Below, piece by piece: positions 16,202 through 24,420 of a stretch of 33,981 nt of DNA (position 1 is the stretch's first letter; each line of letters opens with the position of its first letter). The notes under the pieces were generated by a model. That model had not been told where the DNA came from. It worked only from the letters and a program-made list of their open reading frames with translations, and did no database searches. This DNA comes from Clostridiales bacterium (GTDB taxonomy: Bacteria > Bacillota > Clostridia > Christensenellales > Aristaeellaceae). The stretch spans positions 1 through 33,981 of the forward strand of contig JAFGGL010000014.1 of assembly GCA_016930575.1 (NCBI GenBank), read 5' to 3'. Both the position numbers and the translations under genes were made by a program.

Positions 16202-18240
16202 GGCTCGATAAACGGTTCTTTTTCATTCACGTCGCTTGGCTGCGGCGACGCGAAAGCGGGCGGTATCGTATCCGCCGCTTCACCGTTGGCGTGCTCCTTT
16301 ACAGGCAATTCGCGGATCGGTTCCTCTTCCTCGGGTTCCTCATCCTCAAACTCGGGTTCCAGCACATCCGGCAGTTTTTTACCGCTCATCACGATTTCAA
16401 ACTCATTCAGGTTCAGCGTTTCATGCTTAAGCAGCGCCTTGGCGACGCGCGTGAGCTTTGCTTTGTTATCGCTGAGCAGCTTCACGGCGCGCTTGTAGGC
16501 TTCATCCACGATGCGCTTCACTTCGACGTCGATCGCGGCGGCCGTCTGCTCGCTGAACTCGCGGCTCTGGCCGAATTCCATCCCGACGAACACCTCGGTA
16601 TCGCTGGACAGGTACACCGTGCCGAGTTCGCTCATGCCGAACTGCGTCACCATGCGGCGGGCCAGCTCGGTGGCGCGCTTCAAATCGCTGGAGGAACCCG
16701 TGTAGATGTCGTCCAGCGCAACGGCCTCGGCGGCGTGGCCGCCCAGCGCCATGGTGATGATGCCAAGCATCTTGGTTTTGGAGATATTGTCGTTCTCCTC
16801 GTCCGGCAGGCTCAGGGTGTGGCCGCCTGACTGCCCGCGCGGCACGATGGTGACCAGGTGCACGTTGTCGCACTCCGGCAGGAGGTTGGCGATCACGGCA
16901 TGGCCGGCTTCGTGGTAGGCCACGGTCTGTTTATCCCGCGGCGTGACCTTATGGCTCTTCTTCTCGGGCCCCATCTGCACGCGGCTGATGGCTTCCACAA
17001 GGTGCCTCTGGGTAATCTTCTTTTTCCGGTCGCGCACGGCGAGGATCGCCGCTTCGTTCATCACGTTTTCCAGATCGGCGCCGGTGGAGAACGGCATGCG
17101 CTTGGCGACGTTTTCAAAATCGACGTTCTCGCTCAGGGGCTTGCCGCGGCTGTGCACCTTGAGGATATCCACGCGGCCCTGGAGGTCCGGGAAGTTCACG
17201 GTCACCTGACGGTCGAAACGGCCGGGGCGCAGGATTGCGGGGTCTAGGATATCGGGGCGGTTGGTGGCCGCCATGACGATGACGCCCTCGTTGGTGGAGA
17301 ACCCGTCCATCTCGACGAGCAGCTGGTTGAGTGTCTGCTCGCGCTCGTCGTGCCCGCCGCCCAGGCCCGCGCCGCGGTGGCGGCCTACGGCGTCGATCTC
17401 GTCGATGAAGATAATCGCGGGTGCGGCCTTCTTGGCCTGCTCGAACAAGTCGCGGACGCGGCTTGCGCCGACGCCGACGAACATTTCCACGAAATCCGAA
17501 CCGCTGATGGAGAAAAACGGCGCTTTCGCCTCGCCGGCGACGGCCTTGGCCAGCAGCGTTTTTCCGGTTCCGGGAGGGCCCACGAGCAGGACGCCCTTGG
17601 GGATGCGCGCGCCCATTTCGATATATGCTTTGGGGTTCCTGAGGAAATCGACCATTTCCTCAAGCTCTTCTTTTTCTTCCTTCGCTCCGGCGACGTCCTT
17701 GAAGGTGACCTTCACCTTGGAAGGATCGCTCATGCGCGCGCGGCTCTTGCCGAAGTTCATCACCTTGGAGTTGCCGCCGCCCTGGCGCATGATGAGGAAA
17801 TACCAAAGCCCCATCGACAGCGCCACGATGAATAAAAGCGGCAGGAAATCCACGTACCAGGGAGTGACCACCGGCGCGCGGTACTGCACCGTGAAGGAGA
17901 AATCGCTCACGCTGATCTCATCCAGCGGCTTGCCGGTCGCAGTCGCGGTGATCTGGCGTACGGTCTCGATAAAATCATCGCCGATAGTGGTTTCAAAATC
18001 GTACTTGCCGTCGGGGAAATCGGATGCGGGGATGGTGGTGCCTTTATATAAACCGACCAAAGCGGTGCCGCGAATAGCCACAGACTGTACATGATCATTT
18101 TCGATCGCCTGCAGCAGCGCGGGATATTCTATTCTTAAGTTGACCGATTGACCGAAACCGCCGTTCAATATCATTGCGATCAAGATGAATGCGGCGATCA
18201 GCACCACATATCCCATCATACCGCGTTGTGATTTCTTCAA
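16198..18240 (-). CDS. ftsH: ATP-dependent zinc metalloprotease FtsH
   Basis: A 680-residue membrane AAA+ protease that unfolds and degrades damaged membrane proteins and short-lived regulators. Two membrane spans (about 10-26 and 132-150) flank an extracytoplasmic domain. Walker A is GPPGTGKT (221-228), the AAA arginine-finger region is ILRPGRFDR (337-345), the zinc site is HEAGH (444-448), and the third ligand is likely D520. The tail from about residue 620 is long and acidic. The start is TTG at 18240, with GGAGG 8 nt upstream; the frame is open to 18306 but no supported start lies there. A promoter sits at 18315-18343 and the stop overlaps the PHP gene. Confidence 0.97.
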   Translation of the reverse strand: MKKSQRGMMGYVVLIAAFILIAMILNGGFGQSVNLRIEYPALLQAIENDHVQSVAIRGTALVGLYKGTTIPASDFPDGKYDFETTIGDDFIETVRQITATATGKPLDEISVSDFSFTVQYRAPVVTPWYVDFLPLLFIVALSMGLWYFLIMRQGGGNSKVMNFGKSRARMSDPSKVKVTFKDVAGAKEEKEELEEMVDFLRNPKAYIEMGARIPKGVLLVGPPGTGKTLLAKAVAGEAKAPFFSISGSDFVEMFVGVGASRVRDLFEQAKKAAPAIIFIDEIDAVGRHRGAGLGGGHDEREQTLNQLLVEMDGFSTNEGVIVMAATNRPDILDPAILRPGRFDRQVTVNFPDLQGRVDILKVHSRGKPLSENVDFENVAKRMPFSTGADLENVMNEAAILAVRDRKKKITQRHLVEAISRVQMGPEKKSHKVTPRDKQTVAYHEAGHAVIANLLPECDNVHLVTIVPRGQSGGHTLSLPDEENDNISKTKMLGIITMALGGHAAEAVALDDIYTGSSSDLKRATELARRMVTQFGMSELGTVYLSSDTEVFVGMEFGQSREFSEQTAAAIDVEVKRIVDEAYKRAVKLLSDNKAKLTRVAKALLKHETLNLNEFEIVMSGKKLPDVLEPEFEDEEPEEEEPIRELPVKEHANGEAADTIPPAFASPQPSDVNEKEPFIEP

Positions 18241-18314
18241 GCGTATGTCCTCCTTGCAATCCTGGGAAAGCATGCCCGACGGTTCGCTTTGCCGTAGGCA
18301 AACCATTAGACTTG

Positions 18315-18343
18315 ATTATATCATATTTACACTATAATACCAA
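18315..18343 (-). promoter_or_regulatory. Sigma-A-type promoter of ftsH
   Basis: TTGGTA (18338-18343) and a perfect TATAAT (18315-18320) are spaced by 17 bp on the minus strand, about 75 nt before the TTG start of ftsH. Confidence 0.75.
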
Positions 18344-18413
18344 CACCCGAAACAAAGAAAAGCCCTGCGTTTGCAATCTTTTACATCGCGCTTGGTATGT
18401 CCGAAAAGCGCTG

Positions 18414-18447
18414 AAAAACCCGAATACGCCGCTGAGGCGCATTCGGG
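18414..18447 (-). terminator. Intrinsic terminator of the PEP carboxykinase gene
   Basis: A 12-bp stem (18419-18430 with 18436-18447) has a 5-nt loop and runs into TTTTT on the minus strand. The single imperfect pair is a G-U only when read on the minus strand, which supports the direction. It lies 40 nt after the pckG stop codon. Confidence 0.88.
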
Positions 18448-18487
18448 TATCAGAGTATAGACTCAATATCCGCTTGCCGCCGCGCGG

Positions 18488-20380
18488 CTATGCCTCGTAC
18501 ACACCGGGCAGGATTTCGTCGCCGTACTTCTCCCTGGCGCCCGTAATCTTCGCGATCGCGGCGTCCCAGTAGCCAAAGATCTCCTGCGGGGTATCCGCGT
18601 CCATCTTCTTGAAGAACGCCTTGGTGCGCTCGAGCTTTTCGATCCACTTCGTGCAGCGGAATGTGAACAGGTAAGCGTAGTCCTTCTCGGAGAAATCCTC
18701 GTTCAGGTGCTTTTTGAACAGCGGCGCAAGATCCGTATACCGCGGGATTTTACCGGTCGGCGTATCATAGGCGTCGTATTCGCCGTGGATACGGCCTTCC
18801 GCCCAGTGCAGCCAGACTTTTTTCGCCAGCTTGCTGGTCATGAAATGGCCGTCCTTGCCGCGCATGAAGTAGTTGTTGGAAAAGATCTTGGGCGCGTCCT
18901 TCACGCCTTCGCCGAATTTGATGTTGTTCATGGTGTAACGGCCCAGCGGGTAGGACACAAAGTCAAGGTTTGCCATGGGGCTTGGGCTGCGAACGCCTTC
19001 GGCGCCCAGCGTCGCGCTGGTGGTCTCGGATTCAAGCGTACAGGCCTTAAGCAGAATGCCGTCTTTCCAGTCGGGGGATTCCTCCACGGGCACGGTGGTG
19101 TCGCTGTCGCGGCCGCCGTAGAGCACGCCCTCGACCTTCACGCCGTTTTTGGCTTCAAAGCCTTTCTGGTCGATATTGTCCAGATAATCAAGCCGCATCG
19201 TATAGCGCGCGTTGCCGTGCGCGATATCGACCTCGTTGCCCTTTGCGTCCTTCACGCCCTCGTGCCACGCGCCGAAATGGTTGCGGCCTTTCTTGGGCGC
19301 ATCCACTTCCATACCGAGCCAATAAGGCATCCCGTCCGGGCCTATAAGGACGTTGGAGAAGATGACCTCCTGGTTCTTCATTAAGTTCTCAAAGATCACG
19401 GGGTCGTCCTTGGCGTTGACGTCCTTGATGATGCCGAACATCCCGTTTTCCACGTTCACCGCGCGGAACTCGCCGCCGGTATTGCGGAAATAGGCGATAT
19501 CGTCTCCGACGATCTGCTCGCCGGGAATCATCGCGGTGGAGGTTTTGCCGCAAGCGGAAGGATACGCACCGCAGAAATAGGTCTTGCGGTCCTTCTCCTT
19601 ATTCACGGCGGCCATGACGAACATATGCTCGCACAGCCAGCCTTCCCTGCCGGATTTTGAGATGGCAAGGCGCATGGCGTGCTTTTTCAGACCTATGGAG
19701 TTACCCGCGTACTGGTCGTTCATGGAATACACGATATTATGCTGCGTATCCATGTAGATCCTGCGCTTGCCAAGGTTTTTGGTGTTGTTGTTTTCGTCCA
19801 GCTCGCCCGCGGAATGGATGAAGCGGAAGAAGCCGTCCTTCTCGGAATCCTTCATCTTCAGGAAGTGGCTGTACGCCGAACGGTATAAAATATGCTCGGA
19901 ATGGGCGACGTACCAGCTGTCGGTAAACTGTATGCAGGGGATGGTAAAGGGGCTTTCGGTGGGGCCTTCCGAGAAAAAGAGCACAACCGCCGGCTTGCCT
20001 TTCATGATACCTTTGGCGATGTCCATGATCTCCGCATAGCCCTGCTCGTATTCAACGGAATTGAGCGCTTTCATGCTCTCGAAATTCTCTTTTTTCACCA
20101 GATACCTGGTGTTGACCTTATCACGGGCCTGGTCGCCGTAGCTGTCCCAGTGGATGGTCTGCTTGGGCAGTTTCAGCGTCATCTCCTCGCCCAGCTTTAA
20201 AGCCTGGTCGCGCACATACTGTATATCGCTTTCTGAGTCCGTGCAGACAAAAATGGAAGCGGGATCGCAGTGCTCGGTGAAGGCTCCGATAAAATCCATC
20301 ACTTTCCCGTTATCAAGCGCCGTCAGTTTCCGGTAACTTTCGCCGCTCATCCGTTGTTTCAACAGTTCCTCGTACTTCAT
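18488..20380 (-). CDS. pckG: Phosphoenolpyruvate carboxykinase (GTP-type)
   Basis: A 630-residue enzyme interconverting oxaloacetate and phosphoenolpyruvate with GTP/GDP, linking C4 acids to gluconeogenesis or PEP-derived fermentation. The P-loop is GAYPSACGKTS (271-281), including the conserved reactive-loop cysteine C277, and the kinase-2 motif is VGDDIAYF (291-298). Length and motifs match the GTP family rather than the shorter ATP family (about 530 residues). The guanine-pocket region, which often reads VNWF, reads NNYF here (502-505). The ATG at 20380 is chosen for AAAAGGAG 8 nt upstream. It is a single-gene transcript with its own promoter and terminator. Confidence 0.94.
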   Translation of the reverse strand: MKYEELLKQRMSGESYRKLTALDNGKVMDFIGAFTEHCDPASIFVCTDSESDIQYVRDQALKLGEEMTLKLPKQTIHWDSYGDQARDKVNTRYLVKKENFESMKALNSVEYEQGYAEIMDIAKGIMKGKPAVVLFFSEGPTESPFTIPCIQFTDSWYVAHSEHILYRSAYSHFLKMKDSEKDGFFRFIHSAGELDENNNTKNLGKRRIYMDTQHNIVYSMNDQYAGNSIGLKKHAMRLAISKSGREGWLCEHMFVMAAVNKEKDRKTYFCGAYPSACGKTSTAMIPGEQIVGDDIAYFRNTGGEFRAVNVENGMFGIIKDVNAKDDPVIFENLMKNQEVIFSNVLIGPDGMPYWLGMEVDAPKKGRNHFGAWHEGVKDAKGNEVDIAHGNARYTMRLDYLDNIDQKGFEAKNGVKVEGVLYGGRDSDTTVPVEESPDWKDGILLKACTLESETTSATLGAEGVRSPSPMANLDFVSYPLGRYTMNNIKFGEGVKDAPKIFSNNYFMRGKDGHFMTSKLAKKVWLHWAEGRIHGEYDAYDTPTGKIPRYTDLAPLFKKHLNEDFSEKDYAYLFTFRCTKWIEKLERTKAFFKKMDADTPQEIFGYWDAAIAKITGAREKYGDEILPGVYEA

Positions 20381-20430
20381 AACCCTATCTCCTTTTTTGA
20401 TTAGAATCCCCTGTCGTACCGCCGTATCTT

Positions 20431-20442
20431 TCCCATATGGGA
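20431..20442. promoter_or_regulatory. 12-bp palindrome in the pckG leader
   Basis: TCCCATATGGGA is a perfect palindrome about 30 bp downstream of the pckG -10 box, inside the untranslated leader. The position suits a roadblock operator, but no regulator is identified. Confidence 0.35.
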
Positions 20443-20470
20443 TAAGAATCAGCAATCTCCCCCAAATAAC

Positions 20471-20499
20471 ATGATAATTGATTTTGTAAAGCAAGTCAA
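20471..20499 (-). promoter_or_regulatory. Sigma-A-type promoter of pckG
   Basis: TTGACT (20494-20499) and TATCAT (20471-20476) are spaced by 17 bp on the minus strand, about 90 nt before the ATG. Between this promoter and the rho terminator (20500-20625) I see no gene or convincing structure. Confidence 0.75.
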
Positions 20500-20625
20500 T
20501 GTCCGCAGCCAGAGTTCACAGCAATTTCATACTTATGCAATCACCGGCGACCGCCCTTGTATGATTCTGTTGGAATACAAGGATTTTTACACATCCGTGC
20601 CCTCCTTCCGTCCCGTTTCCGCATG

Positions 20626-20653
20626 AAAAAACCGCCCGATATCCTCAGGCGGT
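20626..20653 (-). terminator. Intrinsic terminator of rho
   Basis: A 6-bp GC-rich stem ACCGCC/GGCGGT (20631-20636 with 20648-20653) runs into a six-T tract on the minus strand, 19 nt after the rho stop codon. Confidence 0.8.
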
Positions 20654-20671
20654 CATCGTTTCGTTAGGTTT

Positions 20672-22516
20672 TTATTTCTTGGACAGGAATCCGCTTTTCT
20701 CCCACAGGGCCACCCAGTCCCTGAGCCTCAGGAACAGGTCGGCGTTGCAGCCGGTTTTGGACATCATATCGATCAGCTGCACCAGCGCTTCGCGGTTGGT
20801 GGCGCTGCCCAGCACCGTACGCACGGCCTTCAGGCTTTCGATGGCCTGAGAATCCAGCAGCATGTCCTCCCGCTTGGTGCCGGACTTGCGCATGTCGATG
20901 ACGGGGAACATCGGTTCGTTCTCCTCGGGCGTATCCAGCCACAGCGTCATGTTCGCCGTTCCCTTGAACTCCTCAAAGATGATATCGTCCACGCGCGAGC
21001 CGGTGTTGACGAGGATGGTCGCGATCACCGTCAGGCTGCCGCCCTCGCGGGTGTTGCGCGCCGCGCCGAAGAAGCGCTTGGGCTTGATCAGCGCTGACGG
21101 CGTCACAGTGTTGGTCATGGTGCGGCTGCCCTGGGTGGCCGCCGCCTGATAAGCGCGGGTAAGCTTCGTCAAACTGTCCAGCAGTACGATGACGTTTTTC
21201 CCCTGTTCCACCAGGCGCTGCGCGCGCTCGAGCATGGTTTCGGCCACACGGGTCTGCGCGTCGGGCGCCTCATCAAAGGTCGTTGCGAATACGTCCGCAA
21301 CGCCCTCCAGCGTATCGCGCACCTCGGTCACCGCCTCGGGGCGCTCGTCGATCAGCAGCATCATCAGTTTGGCGTTCTTGTCGTTTTGCTTGATCGCCTT
21401 GCATATCTCCTGCATCATCACCGTCTTCCCGCTCTCCGGCGGCGCGACGATCATCGAACGCTGCCCGAAACCGATGGGCGCGATCAGATCGGTGATGCGC
21501 ATCGGCCAGTTATTCTCGGATTCGCAGTTTTCAAGCAGTATCCTCCGGTTGGGATAGATCGCGGTCAGCTCGTCAAACAGCGGCCGTTCCGTGTCCGCGT
21601 CGTAGGGTCTGCCGTTGATCTTGTCCACATACATCAGCGCGGCGAACTTATCGATATCCCGTCCGGGACGTACCTTGCCCTCGACGAAATCCCCCGTGCG
21701 CAGGTCGTAGCGGCGGATGGCGGCGACCGATACGTAGAAGTCCTTGCGCCCGGGCAGCAGCGAAGGCGAGCGCAGAAACCCGAAACCGTCGGGCAGGATC
21801 TCCAGGATTCCCTCTCCGGGCTCGCCCTCCGGCGCCTGCAGTGCGTCGGGAATCTCGCCGTTTTCCAGGCTCTCGATGATCCTGGGATCGCGTACGGGTT
21901 TATAGACCGAATCGTTATAATATACCTCGGAAGAGCGGGAATGCTGCCCGGCGTGCGTGTTCGCTCCCGACGGATACACCGGGCGGTGATATTCCATGCG
22001 GTTGTTGCTGCGGTATTCCTGCCTGCTGTAATCGCGAGGCTGCGCGGCGCGGTATCCGAGCCTATAGCCGTCGATGGTCTTCTGCGGCAGCGGCTTCTCC
22101 TCGGGCTGACGCCCGCCATACATGCCTTCACGGTCGGGCGTCGAAGCGGGCGTAACAAAATTCGTACGCGGGCCGAAGCGGGAGGGGTTGGTTCCCTGTG
22201 TTTCCCTACCCGGAGAATTTCTCATCACCGGGTTGCTTTTAAGGTTTGAACGCGCCTGCCGCACCTGCTGATATGCGGAGCGGTAGCTTTCGGCCAGCCC
22301 GCCCCTGGGATCGACGCTCGTCACGTCGGCCGAAAGCGGCGCCGCCTGCAGGGTCTCGTTGTGCGTATCCTCCGGCGCTTCCTCCACGCCAAGCGCGCCG
22401 GCGATCTTCTGCACGATCGCCGCCTTATCCACGCCGGCCGTAAGCCTGATATGGTTTTCCTTTGCCAGCTTGCGCAACTGAACGACCGTCATTGCCTGCA
22501 AATCGCTTGACAACAA
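20672..22516 (-). CDS. rho: Transcription termination factor Rho
   Basis: A 614-residue RNA-dependent helicase/ATPase that ends transcription of untranslated RNA. It has an N-terminal Rho_N helical domain (about 1-45), then a long polar insertion rich in R, N, Q, S and Y (about 55-225), a cold-shock-like RNA-binding domain (about 234-290) and the RecA-like motor. Walker A reads APPESGKT (358-365) and Walker B LLIDERPE (387-394). In E. coli Rho the P-loop is PPKAGKT, so a lysine is replaced by E361 here. The start is TTG at 22516, with AAGGAGG 7 nt upstream; the ATG at 22492 is too far from that site. It may be co-transcribed with the methyltransferase gene 65 nt upstream. Confidence 0.97.
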   Translation of the reverse strand: MLSSDLQAMTVVQLRKLAKENHIRLTAGVDKAAIVQKIAGALGVEEAPEDTHNETLQAAPLSADVTSVDPRGGLAESYRSAYQQVRQARSNLKSNPVMRNSPGRETQGTNPSRFGPRTNFVTPASTPDREGMYGGRQPEEKPLPQKTIDGYRLGYRAAQPRDYSRQEYRSNNRMEYHRPVYPSGANTHAGQHSRSSEVYYNDSVYKPVRDPRIIESLENGEIPDALQAPEGEPGEGILEILPDGFGFLRSPSLLPGRKDFYVSVAAIRRYDLRTGDFVEGKVRPGRDIDKFAALMYVDKINGRPYDADTERPLFDELTAIYPNRRILLENCESENNWPMRITDLIAPIGFGQRSMIVAPPESGKTVMMQEICKAIKQNDKNAKLMMLLIDERPEAVTEVRDTLEGVADVFATTFDEAPDAQTRVAETMLERAQRLVEQGKNVIVLLDSLTKLTRAYQAAATQGSRTMTNTVTPSALIKPKRFFGAARNTREGGSLTVIATILVNTGSRVDDIIFEEFKGTANMTLWLDTPEENEPMFPVIDMRKSGTKREDMLLDSQAIESLKAVRTVLGSATNREALVQLIDMMSKTGCNADLFLRLRDWVALWEKSGFLSKK

Positions 22517-22580
22517 TGATATTCCTCCTTGTATGTAGTAATTAACAGTCTGAAAATGACCGCATTGACCAAGGTTTCCG

Positions 22581-23594
22581 TTATGCTTTCACGGCAATCA
22601 CCGCATCGCGGTTGACCGCCTGTTCCACCCAGTGAGAGAAGTCGTTGAACGGAGGTTCCGTCATAGGCTTGAGCCCGGCGTGCTCCATCGCCGCGCACAC
22701 GACGTCCCGCTTCAGCGTATAGGTGTTGAACGCTACCGCCGTCGCGCCGCCGGTTTTCAATGTCCTGCAAAACGCAGGAAAGCATTCCTCCATCAGCCGT
22801 TCCAGGGGCGCGATGCCCCGTTTGTCCCTGGCTGCGTGCTGTACGCCGTAGGGCAGATCTGAAACGATCAGGTGGCAGCTGTCCGCGCCCGCCATCCTGT
22901 CCGCCAGCGCCGCGTCGCCCAGAAACAACCTGAGGCTGCGGGTGTCCCCGGCTTTGAACGCTTTGGGGGTGTTTGCCAGTCGGTAGCGGATCTCCTCTGC
23001 ATGTCCGCCCTCCGGGAGCGTTGCGGAAAAGGTTTCGCGTTTGTGCTTGTAGCGGTGGTACTGCAGATAGCGATTGAAATAGGTATCCGCCTCGTGGACG
23101 GCTTTCCTGTTCACCTCGACGCCGACGGCGCTGCCGCCCTCCTGCAGCGCGCAAAACAGGGTCGTTCCGCGCCCGCAGAGCGGGTCCGCCACCGTCATCG
23201 GTTCTCCGTCAAGCGCGAATGCTGACGCGGCTTTCGCGCAGTGAATCATCATCAGGGTGAAGTCCACGTTCGTTTTGCCTTTATACTTCAGGACCTGCGG
23301 AAGGTCTGCGCTCAGGTACGCAGACTGATGAGACTGCAGGGGTTTGAGCCAGTCGCCGTCTTTTACGGCCGCGAAAGACACGCCCGAATGGCCGGAGAGT
23401 ATACTCCATCCCCGTTCGTCTATAGGTTCTGTCTCAATGATGATAAATCGCGTGCCTGCGAGTTTTACCTGCGTGACGGCTGCTTCGGGCGCAAGCGCGT
23501 ACAGTAAACATTGCATCTCAATCAGGGCTAGCTTCTCCATCGAAAGGGCATAGCGGGCGTTTGCATGCGGTTTTATTTCAAAGGCATACTGCAA
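22581..23594 (-). CDS. SAM-dependent nucleic-acid methyltransferase (Trm11/RNA-methylase-like)
   Basis: A 337-residue protein with the class I methyltransferase motifs of the UPF0020/TRM11-like group: motif I DPLCGRGTT (137-145) and motif IV SDLPYG (245-250). The (D/N/S)xPY type of motif IV indicates methylation of an exocyclic or ring nitrogen in RNA or DNA. No THUMP domain is obvious in the N-terminal 120 residues. RNA is the more likely substrate given the neighbours (rpsU, rho), but this is inference. The start is TTG at 23594 after GAGGAG. It has its own consensus promoter at 23649-23677. Confidence 0.8.
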   Translation of the reverse strand: MQYAFEIKPHANARYALSMEKLALIEMQCLLYALAPEAAVTQVKLAGTRFIIIETEPIDERGWSILSGHSGVSFAAVKDGDWLKPLQSHQSAYLSADLPQVLKYKGKTNVDFTLMMIHCAKAASAFALDGEPMTVADPLCGRGTTLFCALQEGGSAVGVEVNRKAVHEADTYFNRYLQYHRYKHKRETFSATLPEGGHAEEIRYRLANTPKAFKAGDTRSLRLFLGDAALADRMAGADSCHLIVSDLPYGVQHAARDKRGIAPLERLMEECFPAFCRTLKTGGATAVAFNTYTLKRDVVCAAMEHAGLKPMTEPPFNDFSHWVEQAVNRDAVIAVKA

Positions 23595-23648
23595 GAAGAC
23601 TCCTCGCTTTGACGAGATGAATGAAACATGAAGATAATCCCTGATTGA

Positions 23649-23677
23649 ACAATATCACGGGCCTGAATATTTGTCAA
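23649..23677 (-). promoter_or_regulatory. Sigma-A-type promoter of the methyltransferase gene
   Basis: A perfect TTGACA (23672-23677) and TATTGT (23649-23654) are spaced by 17 bp on the minus strand, downstream of the rpsU terminator. It may also serve rho. Confidence 0.75.
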
Positions 23678-23707
23678 CCGCGGGTCCGCATGCCGGCGAT
23701 TCGTCAT

Positions 23708-23743
23708 AAAAACAGCCCTCCCCGGCTCTGCGGGAAGGGCTGT
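23708..23743 (-). terminator. Intrinsic terminator of rpsU
   Basis: A 13-bp stem (23712-23724 with 23731-23743) with a 6-nt loop runs into TTTTT on the minus strand. The one non-Watson-Crick pair becomes U-G on this strand. It begins just after the rpsU stop codon. Confidence 0.88.
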
Positions 23744-23748
23744 GCCCT

Positions 23749-23922
23749 CTAATATTTCCGTTTGCGTGCGGCTTCGGCTTTCTTCTTGCGCTTGACGCTG
23801 GGTTTTTCGTAATGTTCACGTTTACGCGCTTCCGCTAAAACACCTGAACGGGCACATTGGCGTTTGAAACGCTTCAGAGCGCTTTCCAGGGATTCATTTT
23901 CTCGGATACGTACCTCGGACAC
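23749..23922 (-). CDS. rpsU: 30S ribosomal protein S21
   Basis: A 57-residue, strongly basic protein beginning [19 protein letters not shown] and ending in a lysine/arginine-rich tail ([12 protein letters not shown]), matching bacterial S21 in length and pattern. S21 sits near the 3' end of 16S rRNA on the small subunit and helps initiation. The start is GTG at 23922 with GGAGGG 6 nt upstream; the stop is TAG. It has its own strong promoter (23997-24025) and terminator, separating it from the HIT gene upstream. rpsU following mtaB and a HIT gene is a common Firmicute arrangement. Confidence 0.96.
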   Translation of the reverse strand: MSEVRIRENESLESALKRFKRQCARSGVLAEARKREHYEKPSVKRKKKAEAARKRKY

Positions 23923-23953
23923 TGCTATCCCTCCCCTCGCTCATCTCGCCGGC

Positions 23954-23977
23954 TTCCCGTGCAAAACAGCGTGGGAA
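23954..23977 (-). promoter_or_regulatory. Hairpin in the rpsU leader
   Basis: TTCCC/GGGAA arms plus an inner GC/GC pair, with an AC/AC internal loop, form a small stem between the rpsU promoter and start codon. No known leader family is recognised; autoregulation is only a possibility. Confidence 0.3.
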
Positions 23978-23996
23978 ATCAAGCTATTACTGATAG

Positions 23997-24025
23997 ATTA
24001 TACCGCTTTGCATGTTTTGCGTCAA
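23997..24025 (-). promoter_or_regulatory. Sigma-A-type promoter of rpsU
   Basis: TTGACG (24020-24025) and a perfect TATAAT (23997-24002) are spaced by 17 bp on the minus strand, leaving a leader of about 70 nt. Confidence 0.82.
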
Positions 24026-24070
24026 CCATGAATTTACAATTTAGCGGGATTTTTAAACTGCCGGAACGCT

Positions 24071-24415
24071 CTACGCCATCCGTGCGGACAGCGGATTACC
24101 GCCGATGACGTGAAAATGCAGATGCTTAACCGTCTGGCAGGCGTCATGCCCGCAGTTGGACACCATGCGGTATCCGCTTTCGGCGATTCCCAGCTGTACG
24201 GCCACCGCATGGCAGGCGCGCAGGCACGCGGCGATCTCCTTGTCCGGCATCGTATCCAGGGCCGAAAGCCCGGATACGTGCTGCTTGGGGATTACCAGCG
24301 CATGCTGTTTCGCCTGCGGGCTGATATCAAAAAACGCGTAGGTGAACTCGTCCTCATAGATTTTCTTGGAGGGGATCTCACCGCTGAGTATTTTGCAGAA
24401 CAGACAGTCATCCAT
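24071..24415 (-). CDS. Histidine triad (HIT) nucleotide-binding protein
   Basis: A 114-residue HINT-type hydrolase that cleaves adenosine phosphoramidates or acyl-AMP. The histidine triad HLHFHV lies at 98-103 and an N-terminal CLFC (4-7) is probably a zinc pair with later histidines. The ATG at 24415 is chosen because AAGGAG lies 9 nt upstream and HINT proteins often begin MDDC. An earlier ATG at 24424 abuts that AAGGAG and overlaps the mtaB stop as ATGA. It follows mtaB closely and is probably co-transcribed with the heat-shock/ribosome-modification operon. Confidence 0.93.
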   Translation of the reverse strand: MDDCLFCKILSGEIPSKKIYEDEFTYAFFDISPQAKQHALVIPKQHVSGLSALDTMPDKEIAACLRACHAVAVQLGIAESGYRMVSNCGHDACQTVKHLHFHVIGGNPLSARMA

Positions 24416-24420
24416 TGCGT

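Noticed and set aside
24040..24070. Possible terminator after the HIT gene
   Set aside because: Only a 4-bp AGCG/CGCT arm with a long loop is present, and no usable stem with a T-run.
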